Positions 6,754 through 16,162 of a stretch of DNA of 40,403 bases are shown piece after piece; the stretch's first letter is position 1; each line of letters starts with the position of its first letter. Source of the DNA: a virus; IMG/VR virus record IMGVR_UViG_3300047666_000565, positions 1 through 40,403 of that record. One strand, given 5' to 3'. The notes under the pieces were generated by a model that saw only the letters and a list, made by a program, of their open reading frames with translations, was not told the origin of the DNA and ran no database searches. The position numbers and the translations under genes are program-made.

Positions 6754-8828
6754 CACATTTGGCCCCCGTTAAAGTTGCGCGTTGCGGCTTGTTGCGCCCC
6801 AATTTGGGCAACATCTACGCTTGTGCCGTACTGGCCAAGGATCTTTGCAGCATCGACAAGCAAGTCCTGCGCCATTTTGTCGCGGCTCAAGTCATCGCTT
6901 GACGCCATTTCAAGCATCTTGCGCTGGTGTTCCATTGCCGCTTTTTGCATATCAACCTGCGCACGGGTCTGGGCCTTCATTTGTTCGGCTTGTAGGAACG
7001 CCTGATTTGGATCTCCCTGCTGGCCTTGCTGTTGTGCTGCCTGCGCCGCCGCTTGCTGCATTTGCTGTTCAATCTGCGGATTCATAGGCTGCAGATAGCG
7101 GTCAACATTCGGCAAACCGCCAAGCGTCATCAGGTCCGCCGCTGTGTTGCGGATGTTCGTTAGCGTGACAAGCCCGTTTTGTGGACCATACGCGCCATAG
7201 ACTTGCATCTGCTGCTGCTGCATCATCTGTAGCATCATCATGCGCTCCTCGTGCTTGTTGTTGCCAATACCCACGGTTGTTTCCATGTCCATTTCAACGC
7301 CCCAAGAACGCGGGTCAACCGGGACAAATTCGCCGTCGATCCGCATCATTTCGTCAGGGTTTGGGTTTTGGCGTGCAATCGTGGCAATGGTTTTGAATAG
7401 CCGCTTCATGCCACCCTCGGCCAGCACCCGCGCCATAAGCTCCCCCACCGCCGTAGCGGCTGTCACAGCGGCATTAACGCCCGCCGCTGTCTGTGACTGC
7501 AAGGCGTCTGCATTAAGGCCCGCTGCCCCGTCTCCCACGCCTGTCTTGCCCCTAATCGCCTCGTCAAAGAACTGCATGGCAGGCAATGCGATTGTGGCAT
7601 TGGAACCAACCGTCAATTCGCGCACCTGGCTCACATCGGTCGATCTGATGATTGCCCCGTATTCGTTATTCATCACGTCGTCGGTCTCAACAGCTTGGTC
7701 ATTGATAACCAGTCGCGGGTTGTTAATCATCGCGATGTTGTCCAACAGGCCACGCATCAGCGACGTTGCCGCGTCTTGGTCGTCTATGATAATATCAACC
7801 AAGCTACGGCCAAAGAACGTGTGGGGTTCTGGGTCAACTTCAAAAACACTGAACGGGTTATAATCGCAAAGCTCATAATCAAGAACCTCGTAATTGTCGC
7901 CAGCGCATAGAAATTTATACAGACGCGGGACGCCCGTGCCTTGAATGTCCATTTTCATGTAGGCTTCAGTGATTTCAATCTTGCGCATAGAAGGATCAAT
8001 GCTGCTTTCACTATCGTTGCCATCGTACCCACGCCGCGCAAATTCTTCTTCTTCGTCCACAACGCCGCCCGTGCCGCCAAGTTCAAACACCTTGTCAAAG
8101 TCAAAGCCCATTGCCACAAGGTCGCCCACGCGGCCCTCGGACTTGTGCCCGCAAACGAAATAATCATCTAGGCTGATGGCGTCGCGATCCACAAAGAAAT
8201 CTTCGGGCGCAATGCTTTTGATTTTGATTTCACCGCGCGTGCTGGTCATGGCCACCTTGGCGTCATACATCGCTGGGGAAACCATCATGCCCATTGGGTC
8301 AATCTGCGCTTCCTGCGTGATTTCCGACTCGATAATCTCTGCTGTGTCGTCGCTTTCAAGTAATCGGAATTGATCCTCGGTCAGGCCCGTGTATTCGTCA
8401 ATCTCGACGTTTTTCGTTTCGTCATAATACGCCTTTGTAATGCCAACCTTTTTTACCAATGCGTCATGGATAACGTCGCTTAGAACGTCAAACCCATTGT
8501 TGCGATTGAACACATATTTTGCGTATTTGGTGGCCTGCTCTGCCGCTCGGACAGCCTGCGGACCACGCGGGACAAATTCAACAGGACTACCCGATTGCAA
8601 GAACACCCGCATCAGGGGCGGCTTGATTGCCCGCACCGTGTCACGGCACTTGGTTGCAACAACCTTTGAGCGGCCTTCCTCATGGCTTACCTTGGTTTTA
8701 CCATCGAAATACTTTTGGGCGGTGATACGATCCGGCGCAATTTCGCTTTCAATGAACGACACCGCGTCCTCAATTGCTTGGGACACCGCGTTGCTGATTT
8801 GGTCTTCTGTAAGTTTGGTTGGTTTCAT
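6753..8828 (-). CDS. portal protein
   Basis: A 691-residue protein of the large P22-like podovirus portal type. The portal is the dodecameric ring at one capsid vertex through which DNA is packaged and ejected and to which the adaptor binds. Supporting features are its size, its place before scaffold and capsid genes, and the N-terminal region (RITAQKYFDGK... RDTVRAIKPPLMRVF...) typical of these portals. A glutamine-rich helical C-terminus (IEQQMQQAAAQAAQQQGQQG, ~residues 595-615) resembles the portal barrel. The start at 8828 follows AAAGGA. Confidence 0.9.
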   Translation of the reverse strand: MKPTKLTEDQISNAVSQAIEDAVSFIESEIAPDRITAQKYFDGKTKVSHEEGRSKVVATKCRDTVRAIKPPLMRVFLQSGSPVEFVPRGPQAVRAAEQATKYAKYVFNRNNGFDVLSDVIHDALVKKVGITKAYYDETKNVEIDEYTGLTEDQFRLLESDDTAEIIESEITQEAQIDPMGMMVSPAMYDAKVAMTSTRGEIKIKSIAPEDFFVDRDAISLDDYFVCGHKSEGRVGDLVAMGFDFDKVFELGGTGGVVDEEEEFARRGYDGNDSESSIDPSMRKIEITEAYMKMDIQGTGVPRLYKFLCAGDNYEVLDYELCDYNPFSVFEVDPEPHTFFGRSLVDIIIDDQDAATSLMRGLLDNIAMINNPRLVINDQAVETDDVMNNEYGAIIRSTDVSQVRELTVGSNATIALPAMQFFDEAIRGKTGVGDGAAGLNADALQSQTAAGVNAAVTAATAVGELMARVLAEGGMKRLFKTIATIARQNPNPDEMMRIDGEFVPVDPRSWGVEMDMETTVGIGNNKHEERMMMLQMMQQQQMQVYGAYGPQNGLVTLTNIRNTAADLMTLGGLPNVDRYLQPMNPQIEQQMQQAAAQAAQQQGQQGDPNQAFLQAEQMKAQTRAQVDMQKAAMEHQRKMLEMASSDDLSRDKMAQDLLVDAAKILGQYGTSVDVAQIGAQQAATRNFNGGQM

Positions 8829-8840
8829 TTCGATAATCCT

Positions 8841-10841
8841 TTATTGCGGTCCACTTGGCGACAAAAGCCCGCCAGTTACTGCGCCGCCAGCCATTGCACC
8901 CGCTACCGTTGCAGCACGTCCCGTGCCGCTTGCTAGTGTGTTGCTAAGTTGCCTAACCTTGGCAATTAAGCCAGTTAGCGCCCGTTGGTCTGTCATCGCG
9001 GCCTTTACCAATTCGGGGTCATCCGAAACAAGTATTTTAACGACTTGGGACCGTTGCGCGTCTGTTAGTTCTGTTTTGCCCACCTTGTCAAAAACCTTTG
9101 ACGTTAGGCGTGCGACTGCCAGCGGGTTGCCCCGAACCGCCTCCAGAACATCGGACATACTGACGCCCAAACCCTGCCTTGCAATTTCTTGCGCTGTGTC
9201 AGTCGTTGGAGATCCACCCATAATAAGTCGCTGCGCCTTTTGTGCTTTGTCAGCGACCCCAATCTTTGAAAGCAACCCCTCAAGTTGGTCCTGCGGGAAC
9301 ACCTCCTGCAAAAGTAACCCCTCTTTTTTGGTCGGGTCCATCATGTTGCTGATCATGGTTGCCCGCGAACCCGTCGCTGCCTTGGCCTCAATTGACTGCA
9401 TCAAACCTGCGCGGAAAGCGTCCACAGCCTCACCCGCATTTGCACCCGAAGATATGGCTGCAAAGTCTGCCAGCTTTTCGTTCACATCGCCCACAAGTGC
9501 TTTATTACCAGCCTGATATGCGTCTCTGTTTGTCCTCACAGCGGACGCTTGCGCCCTAACACCGACAAGCGGGGGTGATGAATCGTCAAGAACACCCCGC
9601 AAATTCTTTTCAACATTTGATACAGACTCGCCAGCGCCCCCCATGTTTTCGGTTCTGAATAGGTTGGTTGCGCGGTTACCTATCGCCCTGCGCACGCTTT
9701 CCGCCTCCATTAAAGTTGGATCACGAGAAAAGATAACCTCGCCTGCGTCGTCTATGCTGAAGAACGGGGCTGTCCCTTCATCCGCACGTATCTTGATTTC
9801 CATTTCTTTTGCTGCGCTAGGGACGCGGCGCAAAGCGTCTTTCAGTGACGCAATAGTTTCGTCTGTTGCAGCAACACCTTCTAACCCACCGTAAGCCTTG
9901 CGTTCCGCCGCCTTCGTTGCTGTTTCGCTTGCGCGAGTAATTGACGCTTGACTGCCGGGGGCCGATCCACCCAAACCGCCACGCAATTCGTCCATCGCCG
10001 CGCCCCGTGTGGCCGCTGGTCTAGGGTTTATTGCGTTCATAATTTCAGTAGACGCCTCGCCACCCTGCGCACGGTAGCCCCTGACTGCCATCTGTACCGT
10101 TTCATTTTCAGCCAACAGTTTGCCGTCAATAATATCTTGGACAATTTCATCTGGTGTTTTTTCTGTTTGCTTTACGAGACGCTGTATTTCGTTTTGAACA
10201 ACGGTTGCACCGCGTGGACCTAGTGCAGCACGCGCCCCCATGATCAATCCATTGAAAGCTGCCCCCGCCGCCCTAACTGCACCTTGACCTACAGCGCCCC
10301 CAACAGTGCCAGCTACAACGCCGCCGGGAACCCGCGCAGCACGTTCGGCCAAGTCACCTTCGCCAGTGCCAAGCGCATACAGTCCGCCCTCCATCGCAGC
10401 ACGCCCCAAGACTCGCGCCGTTGTTGCTTGCCCGTAACCGGGCACGAACGCGGGGGCAAAAGCGCCGCCAAGCTCATACGCCATTGATTCAATCGGTCTG
10501 TCTGCGCTGTACGCATCAAGGCCACCCCGAATTTCGCCAATAGCGCTGTCATATGTTTGGCTGGGGGAAAGTGACCGCGCGCCAGCCTCAATTTCATCAG
10601 CAAAGCCAAGCGAAGCGCCTTGAAGCGCGGTCCTTGTCCTTTGAGTCGGAACAGGGGCAGGCGTTGCCAGAATGTCGGCCTCGATTTGGTCATCCATTGC
10701 CCGACTAGCTGGGCTTCTGGGGTCTTTCCTGCGCTGCAATTCAGCCACCGCCTGCGCCCGTGATAGCCTCGGCCCAGTTTGTCCGCTAGCCGCTGCTGCC
10801 CTGCGGGCAAGTTCCGCTTTTGCTTGTGCTGCTGTTGTCAT
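8841..10841 (-). CDS. internal virion / DNA ejection protein (large)
   Basis: A 666-residue alanine-rich protein. The N-terminal ~60 residues contain two similar basic helices (AQAKAELARRAAA and AQAVAELQRRKDP). Then come ALQGASLGFADEIEAG, a phrase I associate with internal proteins of marine podoviruses, and glycine/alanine-rich stretches able to insert in membranes (residues ~115-200). The C-terminus is also hydrophobic and glycine-rich. Such proteins are packed in the head and leave with the DNA to form a trans-envelope channel. The ATG overlaps the previous stop as TAATG. The precise equivalent in other phages is not certain. Confidence 0.7.
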   Translation of the reverse strand: MTTAAQAKAELARRAAAASGQTGPRLSRAQAVAELQRRKDPRSPASRAMDDQIEADILATPAPVPTQRTRTALQGASLGFADEIEAGARSLSPSQTYDSAIGEIRGGLDAYSADRPIESMAYELGGAFAPAFVPGYGQATTARVLGRAAMEGGLYALGTGEGDLAERAARVPGGVVAGTVGGAVGQGAVRAAGAAFNGLIMGARAALGPRGATVVQNEIQRLVKQTEKTPDEIVQDIIDGKLLAENETVQMAVRGYRAQGGEASTEIMNAINPRPAATRGAAMDELRGGLGGSAPGSQASITRASETATKAAERKAYGGLEGVAATDETIASLKDALRRVPSAAKEMEIKIRADEGTAPFFSIDDAGEVIFSRDPTLMEAESVRRAIGNRATNLFRTENMGGAGESVSNVEKNLRGVLDDSSPPLVGVRAQASAVRTNRDAYQAGNKALVGDVNEKLADFAAISSGANAGEAVDAFRAGLMQSIEAKAATGSRATMISNMMDPTKKEGLLLQEVFPQDQLEGLLSKIGVADKAQKAQRLIMGGSPTTDTAQEIARQGLGVSMSDVLEAVRGNPLAVARLTSKVFDKVGKTELTDAQRSQVVKILVSDDPELVKAAMTDQRALTGLIAKVRQLSNTLASGTGRAATVAGAMAGGAVTGGLLSPSGPQ

Positions 10842-12634
10842 TATCCGCCCTCTGCGATTGCTTGTAGTTCTGCGTCTGACATTCCAGAAAGATCAGGGCC
10901 ATCGACCGTTTTGGGTGGGGGCGATGCAGGGTTGGTGTAGCTTTCTATTGTGCGCTCTGACTGATATTTAACACGTTCCGCGCCCTGCTGAACCATAGCG
11001 TTGAACTCAACCAGTGCTGCCCTGAACTCTACAGGGTCTTGCGTCGTTTTCATACGAGACATTGCGGCTTCGGCCCGATTGCTTTCAAAATCTGTAATTG
11101 TGCCGCTGCCCTTTAGGAACTGTCGGGCCTGCAAGAACGCTTGCCCTTGTAGTTGCTCAATTCGGTTGGCAATATTAACCGCCTCGGCGCTGGTGTCTAA
11201 AAGCCTTCCAGGCAGGGGGCCTAACATGCGGTCAAGGTTAGGGTTGCTTAAGAGCGCCTGCACTTGGCTATCAACCGTCTCCGCGCTTGCTAGTGCCTGC
11301 GGTAGCATTATTTTAGCATTGGCTATGGCGTCTCCGTAGATTTTACCTTGTGCGCCCGCCCCCTTGGCCCCTGCCCCAGTTTCGGCCTCGGCCAAATTTT
11401 TACCAGTGGTCTCCGCCGCTGCGGACAATCCCGCACCACGAGTTGCCATAAATTCTTTATATTCAGGTGACTCCGGTTCGAATCCCGATGCCATCGCTTG
11501 ATCGTGCAAAGACCTGAAAGCTGCAGTATCGCCGCCGCCGTTGAGGATGTACTTTTGAAATTCAGGGGTGCCTTCTTCAAGGCCACCTGCCAACGCTTGT
11601 TGGCGCAAACCTTCATAAGATGCCGAAGTTGGTGCAGGCGCGTTTGCTGCGTTCATGGCATCCGAAGTTGCTTTAAGCCCAACTGCGTCAAACATTGCCG
11701 CAAACTGTTCACCGTTTGGCTGGCTTAAAATCCATTCGCGTGTTTGGTTGGTCCGTGCTGCTTGCGCTTGCTTGGCCCGCTCATCGCCTTGGCGTTTATT
11801 GCGGTCATCAAGTGCGGCCTGCGCTGGACCTTCAAGCCCCATGACACCCATTCGGCCCAATGCTGGGGCAATACGTGCCATTGTGTCACCGAAAGACTTG
11901 CGATTGTAGAAGGGCTGCGATGTTTCGCCCTGCGCGTTTGGATCGCGGCGTTGTATGCCCATAGAGCCAAGAAGCCCTTGCGGTTGCTGTGCCATTTGAT
12001 TGCCCTCGTTTGATAATATTCCGCCCGTTGGCGTGCTTGCTGCGCTGATAGGCTGTTGCCCAATAAACGGCGCAATGTCTCTTCGGATTGGACTTCGGCC
12101 AAGTGCCTCCATTGCATCGTCGGCAACGGGTTGGCTGCTTCCAATTAGCGTTTTGGCCATTAACTCACCAAATGACGTTTCGTCCTTAAATACGCTAGAC
12201 GCCGCGCCCCTGTCGGCCCCTATGCCGTGCGCAGCAATTAACCGCATGTCAGGCAGTGTCCCAAATGCATCACGGTACACTTCAGCAAATGCTTGAGGGT
12301 TTTCAAGTATGGCTTGCTGCATTGCTAAGTCACTGTTGAAAAAAGGCTCTGTGTGGATCGTGTTGGAGACGCCACGCCCGTTTTCCGACCTAGTTTTGAC
12401 ACCACGCACGGGATAATCCTGTATACCATACTGAGAAGCAAATGACGCTACCCCCGCATTGTATCTTTGGGCTGCTGCCCTCACTTCTGGGCTGGCGTTG
12501 TCTGGTATGACAACCTCAGTTCCTCGCGCGTTGCCAGACGGAGCGGCGTTGAAATCCATAGAAATGTTAGTCATGCCGCCCGTTGGCGTGTATTTTGCCC
12601 TAGTCCCCGGCGATATATAGAAATCCGAACCCAT
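10841..12634 (-). CDS. internal virion protein, unrecognised N-terminal domain
   Basis: A 597-residue protein transcribed just before the ejection protein. Residues ~35-170 form a compact-looking domain with several conserved-type polar motifs (RGVKTRSENGRG, TIHTEPFF, LIAAHG, DETSFGE). This could be an enzyme, perhaps a wall-degrading one, but I cannot name the family. The rest is long, helical and low in cysteine with alanine/glutamine runs, typical of ejected internal proteins. It ends in a proline-containing, acidic tail (GPDLSGMSDAELQAIAEGG). The start at 12634 follows AAGGGA. Confidence 0.6.
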   Translation of the reverse strand: MGSDFYISPGTRAKYTPTGGMTNISMDFNAAPSGNARGTEVVIPDNASPEVRAAAQRYNAGVASFASQYGIQDYPVRGVKTRSENGRGVSNTIHTEPFFNSDLAMQQAILENPQAFAEVYRDAFGTLPDMRLIAAHGIGADRGAASSVFKDETSFGELMAKTLIGSSQPVADDAMEALGRSPIRRDIAPFIGQQPISAASTPTGGILSNEGNQMAQQPQGLLGSMGIQRRDPNAQGETSQPFYNRKSFGDTMARIAPALGRMGVMGLEGPAQAALDDRNKRQGDERAKQAQAARTNQTREWILSQPNGEQFAAMFDAVGLKATSDAMNAANAPAPTSASYEGLRQQALAGGLEEGTPEFQKYILNGGGDTAAFRSLHDQAMASGFEPESPEYKEFMATRGAGLSAAAETTGKNLAEAETGAGAKGAGAQGKIYGDAIANAKIMLPQALASAETVDSQVQALLSNPNLDRMLGPLPGRLLDTSAEAVNIANRIEQLQGQAFLQARQFLKGSGTITDFESNRAEAAMSRMKTTQDPVEFRAALVEFNAMVQQGAERVKYQSERTIESYTNPASPPPKTVDGPDLSGMSDAELQAIAEGG

Positions 12635-12647
12635 AACTTGCTATCCC

Positions 12648-13361
12648 TTACCCGCCACTAGCCGCGCCATAGACGCCTGCACCAAGCGACAGATAATCGA
12701 ACAAGCCCGGATTCTTCTTCTGCGTGCTTGTGTTTTGGCCCATGTTCGCCGCGCCTGTCGCTGCAATGCGCGTCTGCAATGCGTCCATAGGTGCGCCAGT
12801 GTAGCCATCAAACTGGCCCTTGGCCGCGTCGATAAGCATCTGTTGCGCACCCTGCTGCATACCACCTTGCGCTTGCTGACGATCCGCAATTTGATTGCCA
12901 AAGCCAAAGCCAAGATTTGCCAAGTTGCCCATCTGTCCCGCGCCCTGCATCTGCATACCTTGCTGATTTTGTGCCGCGCCCAGTGCCGTGTTAAATCCTT
13001 GGCTCTGCAAGCCCGCAAACATATTCGCGCCCTGACGCGCAAAGCCCTCGTTTGTTGCGCCCTGCGCTACGCCGTGCCGTGATCCACCAAATGCGCCCGC
13101 CTGTCCAGCCTGCGCGTCCATTGTGTTTGTTGCCATTTGGCGCTGCCGTTCAAGGTCGCCCAAAGCCTGCCCCGTCACCATGTTCTGATAAGGGTTCATA
13201 AATGCGCCGATGTTTGGCCCAGCCATTGCCTGCTGTGTGTTGCCAAGTGCCGCGTTGTAAGCGCCCGCAGATTGGTCATACACGTTAGGCGTTCCGCCTT
13301 GAGCCTGCATTGGTTGCCCCATTGGGGCTTGCGTCTGTTGTGGGTTTGCTCCGCCAGCCAT
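12648..13361 (-). CDS. Gln/Gly/Met-rich structural protein
   Basis: A 237-residue protein of biased composition: glutamine, glycine, alanine and methionine make up most of it (GTPNVYDQSAGAYNAALGNTQ, MQMQGAGQMGNLANLGFGFG). There is no cysteine-based or catalytic motif. It sits between a similar glycine-rich protein and the internal proteins, so it is probably a minor virion component, possibly packed in the head or tail. The family is not recognised. Confidence 0.65.
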   Translation of the reverse strand: MAGGANPQQTQAPMGQPMQAQGGTPNVYDQSAGAYNAALGNTQQAMAGPNIGAFMNPYQNMVTGQALGDLERQRQMATNTMDAQAGQAGAFGGSRHGVAQGATNEGFARQGANMFAGLQSQGFNTALGAAQNQQGMQMQGAGQMGNLANLGFGFGNQIADRQQAQGGMQQGAQQMLIDAAKGQFDGYTGAPMDALQTRIAATGAANMGQNTSTQKKNPGLFDYLSLGAGVYGAASGG

Positions 13362-13362
13362 T

Positions 13363-14010
13363 TTAATTGCCCCCGCTAAAAAAGTTGCCTAAAGCGGACA
13401 TGCCGCCGCCACCGCTATATGCCCCGCCCGATACGCCAGCGCCGCCGCCGTCGAACATATCGCCAATTGAAGTGTATCCACCTGCGCCATAGCCCACATC
13501 GCCGTTGCGGTTTGGCCCTTGGAACCCGCCGCCGCCCATTGGTCCTTCATTGGGGTTTTCGTAACCGTACACGCTCGGCCTTGCCGCTGCCGACGTTGTG
13601 CGTCGGGCCACTGGCGCTGGGTATGAGTTGCCGCCTGCGCCCGTTTGTGGGTTGATAAACATATCTTGGATTGCCGCGAACTGGCCGGGATTGTTGGCCT
13701 CAAGTGCCGCCATTGTTTCAGCAAACATAGGGGCCGACGAATAGCCAGAAACGCCGCCGGCAAACTGTTGCGGCTGTGGCATCCCCTCCATTCCCGTCAA
13801 ACCGCCGCCAGCTACGCCGAAAGCGTTTGCCGCTTGGCCCGTGTTCTGAAACGCTGCCTGCTGCATTGGGGTAAAGGCTGCAACGTCTGGGCCGTAATAA
13901 GGCACGTAGCCAAGGCCAGCAACGTCATTGCCCATCGCAATATTGCTGCGCGATGCACCTTCAAGCCATGCTGGAATTTCTGTTTTCTGTGTTGTGCTGC
14001 CGCTGCCCAT
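13363..14010 (-). CDS. glycine-rich structural protein
   Basis: A 215-residue protein starting MGSGSTTQKTEIPAWLEGASR, followed by a segment with TPMQQAAFQNTGQAANAF. The C-terminal third is dominated by glycine, serine and tyrosine (GAGVSGGAYSGGGGMSALGNFF). The opening resembles that of head or tail completion proteins placed before ejection proteins in related podoviruses. It lies 1 bp from the next gene, indicating one transcript. Likely a virion protein; the exact role is unknown. Confidence 0.65.
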   Translation of the reverse strand: MGSGSTTQKTEIPAWLEGASRSNIAMGNDVAGLGYVPYYGPDVAAFTPMQQAAFQNTGQAANAFGVAGGGLTGMEGMPQPQQFAGGVSGYSSAPMFAETMAALEANNPGQFAAIQDMFINPQTGAGGNSYPAPVARRTTSAAARPSVYGYENPNEGPMGGGGFQGPNRNGDVGYGAGGYTSIGDMFDGGGAGVSGGAYSGGGGMSALGNFFSGGN

Positions 14011-14367
14011 TTATAAGCTCCGTTCCATTGTAACCATTGTAGGGGTCCAACCCCTTTTATTCAAAACACGCTGCCAGCCATTGCGGCCATTCATTGTGAG
14101 GCTTTCACACCCTTGCGCTCTCCCCCATTCCTCAACAGCGCCGATGGCGTCCGTAATTTGGTCCAAGTCTCCGGCTGCGAGAAAAACGTGCAATACCTTC
14201 TTTTGTGGGTATACCACGATTTCAGTGACTGCACACGCCTTTTTCGTTGGCCAAAGCTGCATATGGCCGGACGCAATGCCCGCAGCAATATCGTCAAAAT
14301 TGTGCGTCCCGCCGCTGTATTCCAGCGCGGCGTCGATCCACTCGCGATAGTCCTCAAGGTTTACCAT
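14011..14367 (-). CDS. GNAT-like acyltransferase-fold small protein
   Basis: A 118-residue protein. The central strand pair (CAVTEIVVYPQKKVLHVFLAAGD), a helix, then a C-terminal GCESLTMNGRNGWQRVLNKRGW segment match the small GNAT-like proteins often found in podovirus tail/internal gene clusters. It may be a degenerate GNAT fold used structurally, because the acetyl-CoA loop is not obvious. The ATG at 14367 overlaps the previous stop (ATGGTAA); an in-frame ATG at 14391 would add 8 residues. I favour 14367 but cannot exclude the longer form. Confidence 0.6.
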   Translation of the reverse strand: MVNLEDYREWIDAALEYSGGTHNFDDIAAGIASGHMQLWPTKKACAVTEIVVYPQKKVLHVFLAAGDLDQITDAIGAVEEWGRAQGCESLTMNGRNGWQRVLNKRGWTPTMVTMERSL

Positions 14368-14684
14368 GTTGATATTGCCACTCGCTTCCATGTATCCGCT
14401 GCCGTGCATACGTAAATGTAGCTTGCATCTGTAGCCAAATGACCCACTTGCCCCGACGCTGTGGCGCTCGCTGGGGCCGCAACGAATGTGCCAACCCTTT
14501 TCCACCCACCATCTAGGGAAACAACGGGATACGCCGCAGCCTCGTCCCAAAGGATCATCCCGTTCTCTGATGCTGTTTGCCCCGACACGCGCCAAGACAG
14601 GCGGTCAAGTTGCCGACCAAGGTAGCGGCGCATATCATTGGCCCAGACCTTTAAATCAGGACCAACAACGGGCAGGCGGCTCAT
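14361..14684 (-). CDS. small tail-associated protein
   Basis: A 107-residue protein. The N-terminal helix (LKVWANDMRRYLGRQLDRLSW) is followed by a beta-rich C-terminal half with ASGQVGHLATDASYIYVCTAADTWKRVAI. The latter phrase resembles the short beta-sheet modules seen at the ends of phage tail and fibre proteins that display a text-like DATYLYVCT motif. The start overlaps the nozzle gene stop (ATGA-type), so it is co-translated with tail genes. A tail accessory or fibre-attachment role is inferred. Confidence 0.6.
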   Translation of the reverse strand: MSRLPVVGPDLKVWANDMRRYLGRQLDRLSWRVSGQTASENGMILWDEAAAYPVVSLDGGWKRVGTFVAAPASATASGQVGHLATDASYIYVCTAADTWKRVAISTW

Positions 14685-16159
14685 CGCTTGCCCCCCGGCG
14701 TTACGTCAAGGCGCATTGTGCCGACCCGCCAATTCGCCAGCTTTGCACCGTCAACACGCAGGCGCACCTGCCGCCCCGTAAATCGAACGTCTGTAGGATT
14801 TGCCATTGAAAAGGGACCATATGACCGTTCAGTGTCGTTGGGATGGAACCGCGTCTTGAATGTCGCCGTTACATCGCCCTGCGTCCCTTCGTCTGGTATC
14901 ATGCTTGTTGCGGACATAACTTGATCGCCAACCCCAAGGCTAATTGGCCCACTTTCCGCAAAGATGCTTGCGCCGCCGTAGTTTAAGCCCACTTCTTGCT
15001 CCCAAAGGTTGCCCAATGAATCAGCCCAGAGCGGGTACTTGAATACCCCACGCGCTACGCCGCACGTCCTGTCAATCTCGCCAAACGTCCAATGACCTTC
15101 TTTGTAGTCAAATGATACATATCTATCACACTCGTTAGATGCACCCGATGCATAGAACCACCAGATTTCACCGTGCTGCGCCATTGAAACAGCGTGGACA
15201 AGGCTGGCCTGCGACCTGTTAATGTCGCCAAACACGTAGTCAGCCACCTCGCACGTCAATTCCTGAACTGCACCTCCAGAATAAGAAAAGAAACTTTCTT
15301 GGCCCATCCAAAACGCGCCGTCACCAACACTAATTGCCGCTTTGCGTGAGACAATGCCGCACGATTGGCCGACCCGTTCAAAGTTATAAACAAATGGCGG
15401 CCCCTGATAGGTTGCTGTGTGGGCGTCCTGATCTGTCAATATAAGCTCTTGGCCGCGAACATTCAGGCCGCACATAATTTGGCCCGCCGTTTGAAGCTCA
15501 AGGTCGCCAGCCTCGTTTGTGTCTGCCGCAGTCCATTGCGTGTTGTCCTCACGATCCGACCATTGAACCAAGCGCGGGTTTCCACCAGCGCCAAGAGCGA
15601 ACAAGAACCGCTCTCCTGTCACCAAGATTGAAAGGTTGTTTACGGGGGCGTTTGAAATCACAGCCGCGTTAGCCGCCACGTCAAGCTGCCACTCGTAAAT
15701 CTTGCCGTCAGTGTTAGAACACGCAACAAGGTATTCGCCCCAGTTGCCTATCGCCCACGTTGTAGCCTCGCCAAAGTTTCCCGTGTCAGGCCGCGCAGTG
15801 CCGAAATAGCTAGTGCCAAAGAACCCACCGCCAAAGCCCGTATTAACCGCCGCAATTTCGTTGCCTGATGTAAAGCCTGCGGGTGTGATGTCCGTTGTCG
15901 TGCCGGATGCGCTGGTGGAATAAAGGTTGCTGAATGTTCCCACCGCAACGCGCCTATCGCCCGAAAGGTCTTCCCACGCAATAATCCCGCGAGGGACGCC
16001 AGTGTATGCCGTTGCAGCCCGCAGCCGCCAACCCCCTATGGGTCGCAGTGATCCATCGCGCCACCGCACAAGATTCATGTCACGCCAGCGGCCAGACTGG
16101 TCGAACTCAGTTCCGTTGCGGTATCCACCGGGCGGTATGTCTAAGGGGATTAGCGGCAT
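14681..16159 (-). CDS. tail nozzle / DNA stabilisation protein (P22 gp10-like)
   Basis: A 492-residue beta-rich protein. It begins MPLIPLDIPPGGYRNGTEFDQSGRW, with RWRDGSLRPIGGW soon after, which is the typical opening of podovirus nozzle or packaged-DNA stabilisation proteins. Repeated short beta units follow, as in a propeller (WAIGNWGEYLVACSNTDGKIYEW, FWMGQESFFSYSGG). It would close the portal channel below the adaptor and open at ejection. Its position among adaptor, fibre and internal protein genes agrees. Length is normal for the group. Confidence 0.78.
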   Translation of the reverse strand: MPLIPLDIPPGGYRNGTEFDQSGRWRDMNLVRWRDGSLRPIGGWRLRAATAYTGVPRGIIAWEDLSGDRRVAVGTFSNLYSTSASGTTTDITPAGFTSGNEIAAVNTGFGGGFFGTSYFGTARPDTGNFGEATTWAIGNWGEYLVACSNTDGKIYEWQLDVAANAAVISNAPVNNLSILVTGERFLFALGAGGNPRLVQWSDREDNTQWTAADTNEAGDLELQTAGQIMCGLNVRGQELILTDQDAHTATYQGPPFVYNFERVGQSCGIVSRKAAISVGDGAFWMGQESFFSYSGGAVQELTCEVADYVFGDINRSQASLVHAVSMAQHGEIWWFYASGASNECDRYVSFDYKEGHWTFGEIDRTCGVARGVFKYPLWADSLGNLWEQEVGLNYGGASIFAESGPISLGVGDQVMSATSMIPDEGTQGDVTATFKTRFHPNDTERSYGPFSMANPTDVRFTGRQVRLRVDGAKLANWRVGTMRLDVTPGGKR

Positions 16160-16162
16160 ATT

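Noticed and set aside
8440-9516. Plus-strand frame of 358 codons
   Set aside because: It covers the portal and ejection genes in antisense; the protein has Ser/Ala/Thr shadow composition and no family resemblance.
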